From Aquirhabdus parva (GTDB taxonomy: Bacteria; Pseudomonadota; Gammaproteobacteria; Pseudomonadales; Moraxellaceae), in the NCBI RefSeq assembly GCF_003351745.1, contig NZ_CP031222.1:1532207-1596206 (forward strand): a stretch of DNA of 64,000 nt. Direction: 5' to 3'. Every line of letters starts with the position of its first letter. The first letter of the stretch is position 1. Position numbers and translations under genes: made by a program. The notes beneath the pieces were generated by a model. The model saw only the letters and a program-made list of their open reading frames with translations, did not search any database and was not told where the DNA came from. Shown here one piece after another: positions 8,354 to 14,901 of this stretch.

Positions 8354-9325
8354 ATGAACCGACGGGAAATTTTAGGCGGATTTGCAGCACTGAGTTTATT
8401 TGGTGTAGCCAGTTGCTCCAAATCATCAGATTCGAAGACACCATCTGATTGGGATAATCTCACTTTAAATGTAGCGACTTATAAAGGCGCTGCGCGTGAT
8501 TACATGACAGAGGCTGGCGTCAAGCCACCCCCTTATACGGTGAAATATGCAGAGCTTGGTGGGGGAAACCTCACCTACGAAGCCATCGCCAGTGGAACAG
8601 TCGATGTCGGTCCCATGAGTGAGATTCCACCGATTTTTGGCATTGAACGTCATATGCCTGTAAAAATCATTGGCGTTCTACGCGGGGATGTCAATAATCA
8701 GGCGATTATTGTGCCTGAGCACTCGACTATTCGATCTATTGAAGACTTAAAGGGAAAACGTGTAGGCTACGTACGTTCTACGACCTCGCATTATTTGTTG
8801 CTGAAGGTCTTGAAAGAAAAAGGCTTAAGTTTTGATGACATTATTCCTGTGGCATTAACGCCGCAAGATGGTTCAGCTGCATTTCAAAGTGGGAAGCTTG
8901 ATGCTTGGTCTAGTATTGGTTACTACATTCAGCTCGCCCAGCAAAAGTCCCATGCTCGTATTTTGAAAACTGGGCTTGGCTATTTATCCGGTAACTTTGT
9001 GATTGCCGCGAATGCCAAGTCGATTGCTGACCCGCGTAAACATGCGGCTATTACCGATTATATTCTACGCGAGTATCAGGTTTGGAACTGGATCCAAAAG
9101 CATCCAGAAGAGTGGGCGGCCAAGACTGAGCAGATTATGGGGGTACCAAAGGCATTATTCCTTGAGCAATTCAAGCATCAAAGCCAACCGCGAGTCCTTG
9201 TTCCTGTTGATGACGCAGCCATCCAGTCTCAACAGGAGGTCGCTGATGTCTTCTTTCAAGCAGGGTTATTAAAACAGCATGTCGATGTGAGTGGCATTTG
9301 GGATCGAAGTTTTAAATGGGGCTAG
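8354..9325 (+). CDS. ABC transporter substrate-binding lipoprotein, SsuA/TauA-like
   Basis: A 323-residue periplasmic binding protein that completes the importer encoded by 3639-5300. The N-terminus MNRREILGGFAALSLF leads into GVASC, a lipobox-like signal with Cys at about residue 21. A twin-arginine-like NRREIL precedes it. The body shows the NMT1/SsuA-type pattern: YAELGGGNLTYEAIASGTVD, LKGKRVGYVRSTTSHYLL and SGKLDAWSSIGYY. It lies 32 bases after the aldolase and is the last gene of the operon. The next gene is convergent, 4 bases after the stop. Confidence 0.9.
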   Translation: MNRREILGGFAALSLFGVASCSKSSDSKTPSDWDNLTLNVATYKGAARDYMTEAGVKPPPYTVKYAELGGGNLTYEAIASGTVDVGPMSEIPPIFGIERHMPVKIIGVLRGDVNNQAIIVPEHSTIRSIEDLKGKRVGYVRSTTSHYLLLKVLKEKGLSFDDIIPVALTPQDGSAAFQSGKLDAWSSIGYYIQLAQQKSHARILKTGLGYLSGNFVIAANAKSIADPRKHAAITDYILREYQVWNWIQKHPEEWAAKTEQIMGVPKALFLEQFKHQSQPRVLVPVDDAAIQSQQEVADVFFQAGLLKQHVDVSGIWDRSFKWG

Positions 9326-9329
9326 TTAG

Positions 9330-10664
9330 CTACCCCCGTTTATTTTCAACTCGCTTTAATCCTAAGTGATCTCTCAGTGTTTTTCCTTCATAGGCTGTTC
9401 TTAATAACCCTCGACGCTGTAGTTCAGGAACAACCAAGTTTACAAAGTCATCTGCCGCAGTGGGTAGATGGGTGAACATAATATTGAAGCCATCCGCCCC
9501 ATAATGATGGAACCAGTGCTCAAAGTCATCTGCAATATCACTCGCCGTACCAACGATAGTACGATGACCTCCAGAGGCTAGCTTACGTAAAAGCTCTCGA
9601 ACTGTAGGGCGATCTCGATGGATCAAGTCAATCACCAGTTGCTGACGACTCTGATGACCTTGTGTCAGTGGTGGGTTCTTTGGGAGGGGAACTTTGGCAT
9701 CCAAAGGCAAACTCGTCAAATCTACGCCCAAATCCAAGAAATCAATGATGCTGCTAAAGATCATGACAGGATCAAGCAGTGCTTGTAACTCTTCATATTT
9801 TTCTTCTGCTTGCACTCGACTATGCGCGACAACTGTCGCTACACCGGGCAAAATCAATACATCATTAGCGGAGCGTCCCAGTGCTATCGCTTGATCTTTT
9901 AATTTTTGATAAAAAGCTTGAGCCGCAGGTAGGGTTTGCTGAGCAGTGAAAATTAATTCTCCTGCACGTGCCGCAAGTGCGAGACCCTCTCCAGATGAAC
10001 CCGCTTGAGCAATGACTGGCCAACCCTGAGGAGGGCGTGGGGTATTTAATGGTCCACGTACGGAGAAGCATTCTCCTTGATGTTGAGCCAAATGAAGTTT
10101 AGCTGGATCAACCCATTGACCAGAAACAGGGTCTCTTAAAAATGCATTATCATCCCAGCTATCCCAAAGTTTGGTGACTACATCGAAAAACTCTTCTGCC
10201 CTGGCATAACGCTCCTGATGGGGCAGATGATCAGTGCGATTAAAATTTTCACCACCCCCTAAGGATGTAACTAGATTCCATCCTGCACGACCACCGCTGA
10301 GTTGATCAAGCGAAGCAAATCGTCTGGCGACATTAAAGGGCTCGTTATAGCTAGTATTAACCGTTGCCACTAAGCCAATATGGTTCGTCACCATGGAGAG
10401 AGCAGTCAATAGCGTCATGGGATCCCATCGTGATGTATGGGTATTTCTGGAAAATCCCTTCGCGCCCAGATCCCCTAGTTCAAAATTATCATTGAGAAAT
10501 AACGCATCGAAACAGCCGCGCTCTAAGGTTTTTGCATAGTTGACGTAACGCTGGATATTAAAAGCGGCATCACGATCTGCACTGGGATGTCGCCAGCCCG
10601 CAAAATGACTGCCCGCACCAGATAAAAAACCACCTAGTCGGATGTGATCCTGTCGTTGGCCCAT
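9330..10664 (-). CDS. LLM-class flavin-dependent monooxygenase (NtaA/SnaA/DszA family)
   Basis: A 444-residue bacterial-luciferase-like monooxygenase. It has LGGFLSGAGSHFAGWRHP at the N-terminus, FLNDNFE, ARRFASLDQLSGGRAGWNLVTS and HHYGADGFNIMF, the usual landmarks of the NtaA/SnaA/DszA subgroup. These enzymes use FMNH2 supplied by a partner reductase to oxygenate sulfur or nitrogen compounds, for example in desulfurisation. I chose the ATG at 10664, preceded by AAGGA eight bases away, over a TTG at 10700. It is separated from the upstream CDPS/MFS operon by a terminator, so it probably has its own promoter. It is convergent with the ABC operon. No flavin reductase is present in the window. 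Confidence 0.9.
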   Translation of the reverse strand: MGQRQDHIRLGGFLSGAGSHFAGWRHPSADRDAAFNIQRYVNYAKTLERGCFDALFLNDNFELGDLGAKGFSRNTHTSRWDPMTLLTALSMVTNHIGLVATVNTSYNEPFNVARRFASLDQLSGGRAGWNLVTSLGGGENFNRTDHLPHQERYARAEEFFDVVTKLWDSWDDNAFLRDPVSGQWVDPAKLHLAQHQGECFSVRGPLNTPRPPQGWPVIAQAGSSGEGLALAARAGELIFTAQQTLPAAQAFYQKLKDQAIALGRSANDVLILPGVATVVAHSRVQAEEKYEELQALLDPVMIFSSIIDFLDLGVDLTSLPLDAKVPLPKNPPLTQGHQSRQQLVIDLIHRDRPTVRELLRKLASGGHRTIVGTASDIADDFEHWFHHYGADGFNIMFTHLPTAADDFVNLVVPELQRRGLLRTAYEGKTLRDHLGLKRVENKRG

Positions 10665-10720
10665 AAAAGATTTCCTTAATCGAGGTTTTTTTAAATGCAA
10701 AAAAGTGAAACATAAGCATC

Positions 10721-10750
10721 AAAAAAACCTTCTCATTCAAGATGAGAAGG
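10721..10750 (-). terminator. Rho-independent terminator of the CDPS/MFS operon
   Basis: A 9-bp stem (CCTTCTCAT at 10728-10736, ATGAGAAGG at 10742-10750) with a 5-base loop. On the minus strand it is followed by seven U residues (complement of 10721-10727). It lies 23 bases past the MFS stop codon. Confidence 0.9.
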
Positions 10751-10772
10751 CGTGCATGCGAGGACTAAAAAT

Positions 10773-12314
10773 TTATTCCGTTGCCGACTCTACGGTCTGA
10801 GCAATCTCGACAGTCTTTGGCTGTCGCAAAGCAATCGTAACGATTGCAAGAGAGATCAATGTAGTCGCCACCAAGAACAACATCACTGTTTGATATCCTT
10901 GTACAAAAGACGTTTCCACCCAGTGTCGAAGAGTATCTTGTGCAATGCCCAAGTGGCTGGAGAAAAGCTGAACTGCATGTTCAGGATTAGAAATCGCATC
11001 CTGTAGCCAAGGGGTCTGCGCTGCGGTGTTACTGAGTCCTGCAAACTCTTCTGCCGCAAAATAGCGATAAATTCCGACACCTACTGCGATTCCAATACCA
11101 CCACCGATATTATGCAGAGTCATGACCGAACCAATAGCCAGTGAACTAGAATCAGCAGGTACTGAGCTCATGGCTTGCACTGTAGATGGCCCTAATATGG
11201 CTGCCCATGCGATACCCATCAGGACAAATGCCGTCAAAATGATGAGGATGCTGGTACTGGCTGAGAAAGTGGCTTGAATGGCTGCGGAGACAACAAATAA
11301 GGATAGTCCTGCTTTAAGTAGAGGTGCTGGACCATGACGATCAACTAATCGGCCAACGACTGGAGACAGTAGCGCAACACCGAGTGTGGTGGGAAGTAAT
11401 AGCCAGCCAATCGCTGCAGCACTCTCATGACGCACGACAGAAAGATAAAGCGGCATGACAAAAAAAGCTATACAGTAAAAAACAGCAAGGCCGGCACTGG
11501 CAGTGGCACTGGCGACAAAAGCGCGATTTGCAAATAAACGAAGATCTACAATCGGTGAAGAAACACGAAGTTCTACAACGATAAATGCGATCAATGCAAT
11601 GACTGATAGACTTAAGGCACCCAGAATTGCAGGAGATATCCAACCCCAAGTAGCCCCTTGCACGATCACCAGAATCAGGCTCGGTAGGCCGATAAGTAGC
11701 AATGCGCTACCCAGCCAATCTAAGCGGCCTACAGTTTCTGCACGCGACTCGCTTACACTAATACGCATGAGTCCCAAACTTAAGAGTACAAAGGGAATAT
11801 TCACTAAAAATATCCACTGCCAACCAAAAGCATTGGTAATCAGTCCACCTGCAACTGGACCGACGGCAAGCCCGATACCATTCACCCCGAACAGAATTCC
11901 AAAGGCGCGACCCTGTTCTTCAGGTGCAAAGGTATTAGCAACAATGGCACCTGATGCGGTATAGAGTACAGAGCAGGCGAGCCCCTGAATGACTCGTGCA
12001 ATGATCAGCTCATTGACACCTCCGGCTAAACCCGCCCACAGCGATGCTGCACCAAAGCCAATTAAACCTAAATAAAGCACTTTACGCCTGCCAAATAAAT
12101 CAGCAAGGCGCCCAAATAAAACTGCTGTACTGGATAGCGCCAGTATAAAACCATTGATGACCCACTGAAGGTCACGCACAGATACGCCGAAATGCTGCTG
12201 CAATGCAGGAAGAGCGGTATTGACTACCGTAAAGTCAACACACCCTAAAAAACTAGCAATACTGACCGCGGCGAGTGCGAGCCATCGACGGTTAGCGAGA
12301 GTTGATGTCGTCAT
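10773..12314 (-). CDS. MFS exporter, DHA2 (14-TM, EmrB/QacA) family
   Basis: A 513-residue, largely hydrophobic protein with about 14 predicted membrane segments. Motif A appears as GRLADLFGRRKV, the D1 motif as DFTVVNTALPAL, and the exporter-specific motif C region as GVNGIGLAVGPVAGG. DHA2 proteins are proton-coupled drug or metabolite exporters. AGGAAC lies seven bases before the ATG. The gene begins nine bases after the cyclodipeptide synthase gene ends and is the last gene of the operon, so exporting the cyclodipeptide-derived product is the natural inference. MFS transporters also accompany other CDPS clusters, such as that for pulcherriminic acid. Confidence 0.92.
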   Translation of the reverse strand: MTTSTLANRRWLALAAVSIASFLGCVDFTVVNTALPALQQHFGVSVRDLQWVINGFILALSSTAVLFGRLADLFGRRKVLYLGLIGFGAASLWAGLAGGVNELIIARVIQGLACSVLYTASGAIVANTFAPEEQGRAFGILFGVNGIGLAVGPVAGGLITNAFGWQWIFLVNIPFVLLSLGLMRISVSESRAETVGRLDWLGSALLLIGLPSLILVIVQGATWGWISPAILGALSLSVIALIAFIVVELRVSSPIVDLRLFANRAFVASATASAGLAVFYCIAFFVMPLYLSVVRHESAAAIGWLLLPTTLGVALLSPVVGRLVDRHGPAPLLKAGLSLFVVSAAIQATFSASTSILIILTAFVLMGIAWAAILGPSTVQAMSSVPADSSSLAIGSVMTLHNIGGGIGIAVGVGIYRYFAAEEFAGLSNTAAQTPWLQDAISNPEHAVQLFSSHLGIAQDTLRHWVETSFVQGYQTVMLFLVATTLISLAIVTIALRQPKTVEIAQTVESATE

Positions 12315-12323
12315 AAGTAGTTC

Positions 12324-13070
12324 CTAAATGGCAATAGCAAAACGCGGTAAACGCGATACGAAGGTGCGATGAATGAAAGGGATGGGGTTACCACGTTTTT
12401 TAAATTTGATGGGGAGCCAACGTGCACGATCAGGTAAAAATGGCTCGACAAAATGCACACGACTTGCAGCCATAGCATCAGTCATTTTTTGCGGATAGAT
12501 GATGTAGTCATACCCTTGCTCAGCCCATAGCGGCATAATGACGGGGATTTCCTCAAAGATATATTCACGGCAATTGGCTGCAGCTGCTTCAAAGTCTGCA
12601 TCAGGATCACGAAGTTTTAATCGATCAATAAAGACGTTGATGGTGGATTCTACGGCACTGCGAAAGTCTTCAGACTGCTCAAAAGTATGTTCAATTTTTT
12701 TGCGCCATTCGCTATAACTTTCAGAGGAGAGCTCATCCGTCCAGCGCTTAATTTCCACATTCATTTTTAATGCAGACAATGCAGGTTGATTACGTTTAAT
12801 CCATGCTTCGCCAGCTTGGATAGAGCGAGTGAGTGCTTCTGCGGTGTTATTCGCATTGATATTATGGCGTTGTAAGGTGTCAGCAACCACGACCTTGCAG
12901 TGTGAGAATCCCGATTCATTGAGTAAGTGAATCGCTGAATAAAAATGCTGGTCTTCGTGATAGTCCTGACCGACACTAATGGCAAGTACACAGCGTTTGC
13001 CAGTAAAGTCATGCTCTTCACCGCCTTTGTTAAAGTAGGCTTTTAAATTGATCTCATAAATTGTAGTCAT
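12324..13070 (-). CDS. Putative tRNA-dependent cyclodipeptide synthase (XYP-type)
   Basis: A 248-residue protein that matches the CDPS family at its active-site landmarks. CDPSs use two aminoacyl-tRNAs to make a diketopiperazine. The beta-strand phrase VLAISVGQDY holds Ser32, equivalent to the AlbC nucleophile Ser37. CREYIFEEIP supplies Tyr170 and Glu174, matching AlbC Tyr178 and Glu182 with the same spacing. YIIYPQK gives Tyr192-Pro193. With Gln35 in the position of Asn40, the residue set (X-Y-P) fits the XYP subfamily rather than NYH. Length and spacing agree with the family (about 220-250 residues; 138 residues from Ser to Tyr against 141 in AlbC). A strong AAGGAG precedes the ATG. It lies between a 2OG oxygenase (12-base gap) and an MFS exporter (9-base gap). 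The basic tRNA-binding helix looks less arginine-rich than in AlbC. The amino acids used cannot be predicted by eye. Confidence 0.78.
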   Translation of the reverse strand: MTTIYEINLKAYFNKGGEEHDFTGKRCVLAISVGQDYHEDQHFYSAIHLLNESGFSHCKVVVADTLQRHNINANNTAEALTRSIQAGEAWIKRNQPALSALKMNVEIKRWTDELSSESYSEWRKKIEHTFEQSEDFRSAVESTINVFIDRLKLRDPDADFEAAAANCREYIFEEIPVIMPLWAEQGYDYIIYPQKMTDAMAASRVHFVEPFLPDRARWLPIKFKKRGNPIPFIHRTFVSRLPRFAIAI

Positions 13071-13082
13071 GATTTTTCTCCT

Positions 13083-13862
13083 TTAGCTCCAATAAGCCAG
13101 TGGTTGGTTTTCGCCGAAATATCCGACAAAGGCACTCAATGCAACACGCACACTATCGCTTGAGGGCCTTACTGCATGGATTAAGCGAGGGTTAAGAAGT
13201 ATCAAGTCTCCCGGTTGCGGTTTGATTGAGGTTGCTGGCGGGGGAAGCGTTTCTCGATCAAGGCCGTATTTGCGGTCTCCCTGAAGCTTTTGATATTCTT
13301 CTTCAGAGGGCTCGATATCCCACATTTCGAGCTCTCCGCCGTGTTCAGGAATTTCTAAATAGATATTCACGGAAAGCTGCTTAAGCAGCTCGGATTGATC
13401 ATGTGAAGGCGTATTCCGTTCTAATTTATCGGTATGAGGGATGAGATCCATACCAGCCCGTTGAAAACGACAAATCCCGACAAAGCATTTTTTGCCATTA
13501 ACCTGAAGAAGCTTTGCACCTGTCGGCCAAACTTCATCCAGCAATAAACGCAATTGGTCTATCGGAGAGGCATAGGGCTTAAATGAGTTGCGAATTAAGC
13601 GAATGTTATCCAGAGCGACTTCGTGATAGTGTGCACGGTCGGTTTCACTCTTGATTTCAATCAGTCCCTTGCCAATACGAACATAGGGTGTTGATGCATC
13701 AAGCATTGTTTGAGATTGATGCTGATAGAGCACATCCTTGGCATGCTCAACAGTTTCAATGGGACAAAAATTCTTAATATGAATTCCAAAAGATTGTCCA
13801 TTGACCACGTTTAAAATGTGCTCATGATTGAGCTCTGACAACGATGACAGCGATTGAAACAT
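13083..13862 (-). CDS. 2-oxoglutarate/Fe(II)-dependent oxygenase
   Basis: A 259-residue double-stranded beta-helix oxygenase. The facial triad is His143-x-Asp145 (IPHTDK) and His229 (RLIHAV), and Arg239 ten residues later (SVRVAL) is the expected 2-oxoglutarate anchor. The phrase QPGDLILLNPRL is typical of the prolyl-hydroxylase/TauD-like superfamily. Such enzymes hydroxylate or desaturate small molecules or peptides using O2 and 2-oxoglutarate. AGGAG lies nine bases before the ATG. Only 12 bases separate it from the CDPS gene, so tailoring of the cyclodipeptide (hydroxylation or dehydrogenation) is the leading hypothesis. A sulfonate-cleaving dioxygenase is the alternative, given the neighbouring SsuA-like protein. 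Confidence 0.85.
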   Translation of the reverse strand: MFQSLSSLSELNHEHILNVVNGQSFGIHIKNFCPIETVEHAKDVLYQHQSQTMLDASTPYVRIGKGLIEIKSETDRAHYHEVALDNIRLIRNSFKPYASPIDQLRLLLDEVWPTGAKLLQVNGKKCFVGICRFQRAGMDLIPHTDKLERNTPSHDQSELLKQLSVNIYLEIPEHGGELEMWDIEPSEEEYQKLQGDRKYGLDRETLPPPATSIKPQPGDLILLNPRLIHAVRPSSDSVRVALSAFVGYFGENQPLAYWS

Positions 13863-13873
13863 GCTGATAACTC

Positions 13874-14881
13874 CTATTTTGATTGTTCACTTTGCGTATG
13901 ATTAAAACTGGGATCAAAAATGCTCTTTGAGATGATGCTCTGAGGAAGCAGTCCTTCTTTGACATAAAGATTAATGCTGGTCTGCATGTCATCAATCACA
14001 CCTTGATCGATAGCAATGACATGTGGGTGACCATGGGTGTTAGATAGATAGTGCACTCGGACTGGAAGGCCGGTTGCTTTGGCTTGAAGCTTTGCAAATT
14101 CTTCCTGATGTTGATTGGCCCACTGGTAAGCATGGGTTACGCGTTGAATAAAATCGGCGAGTTGCGCACGTTTAGTATCGATCGCTTGTTGATTGGCCGT
14201 GAGCATGATGTTGCCTGCAAAGAGTTTTTCCCCACTGGCAATGACTCGAACGTTGCCTTCAAGCTCAGCCATGCTGGTATAGGGGTCCCAAGTGGACCAT
14301 GCATCAGCCCCACCATTGGACAGTAAAGTCCGGGCTTCGCCGGGCTGCAGGAAAATAAATTCTACATCACGACCGCTGTGACCCAGTTGGTCGAGAACCG
14401 CCAAAGCGAGGTAGTGACCGACGGAACCTTTAGTGGTGGTAATGCGTTTACCAATGAGGTCTTCAGGCTTTTGCAGCGGTGAGTTTTTATTGACCACGAC
14501 GGCGACGGCAGTTGGTGTGACTCGAGTACGGACGACTGAAATGACCTTCAGTGGTGCATGGCCTGCAAGTGCAAATGCCAATGAGGCATCGCCGAGTACC
14601 CCGATATCGATAGCATGGCTGCTTAAGGCTTGTGCAGTTTGTCCAGCAGAGGGGAATGACGCAAACTCAATGGGGTAGGGCAAATTTTTAAGTTCGCCAG
14701 ATGCTTCTAACAAGATTTTTAGGGAGTTTTTTTGACTGCCGACATGCAGTCCAATTGCTTTTTGTTTGTGATTGATGCTTATGAGTAGGTAGACAATCAC
14801 CAAGCTCAACACGATGACCAACCCAAGAATGAAATACCTTGAGATTTTCGGTTGTTTTGGTTGTGGCTTGGCGATTGTCAT
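13874..14881 (-). CDS. Membrane-anchored SsuA/TauA-like substrate-binding protein
   Basis: A 335-residue protein with an uncleaved-looking N-terminal membrane helix (about 16-36) instead of a lipobox. It is followed by an NMT1/SsuA-type binding domain, recognised from SAGQTAQALSSHAIDIGVLG, LIGKRITTTKGSVGHYLAL and SNGGADAWSTWDPY. This family presents sulfonates, taurine, nitrate or thiamine precursors to ABC permeases. No permease or ATPase accompanies it in this operon, so it may feed the importer encoded at 3639-5300 or act as a sensor. It sits 20 bases after a TonB receptor gene and 11 bases before the 2OG oxygenase gene. Confidence 0.87.
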   Translation of the reverse strand: MTIAKPQPKQPKISRYFILGLVIVLSLVIVYLLISINHKQKAIGLHVGSQKNSLKILLEASGELKNLPYPIEFASFPSAGQTAQALSSHAIDIGVLGDASLAFALAGHAPLKVISVVRTRVTPTAVAVVVNKNSPLQKPEDLIGKRITTTKGSVGHYLALAVLDQLGHSGRDVEFIFLQPGEARTLLSNGGADAWSTWDPYTSMAELEGNVRVIASGEKLFAGNIMLTANQQAIDTKRAQLADFIQRVTHAYQWANQHQEEFAKLQAKATGLPVRVHYLSNTHGHPHVIAIDQGVIDDMQTSINLYVKEGLLPQSIISKSIFDPSFNHTQSEQSK

Positions 14882-14901
14882 ATTGCTCTAACCCTTCTTG
14901 T

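Noticed and set aside
10698-10700. TTG start giving a longer luciferase-like monooxygenase
   Set aside because: The ATG at 10664 has AAGGA eight bases upstream and matches the usual family start, so the longer form was not used.
11503-11964. 153-codon + strand open frame
   Set aside because: It lies wholly antisense to the MFS exporter gene, has no family features, and its composition mirrors the hydrophobic coding strand.
12324-13070. Annotating this gene only as a conserved hypothetical
   Set aside because: Ser32, Tyr170/Glu174 with correct spacing and the Gln35/Tyr192-Pro193 signature together fit CDPS too well to ignore, although a database search is still needed.
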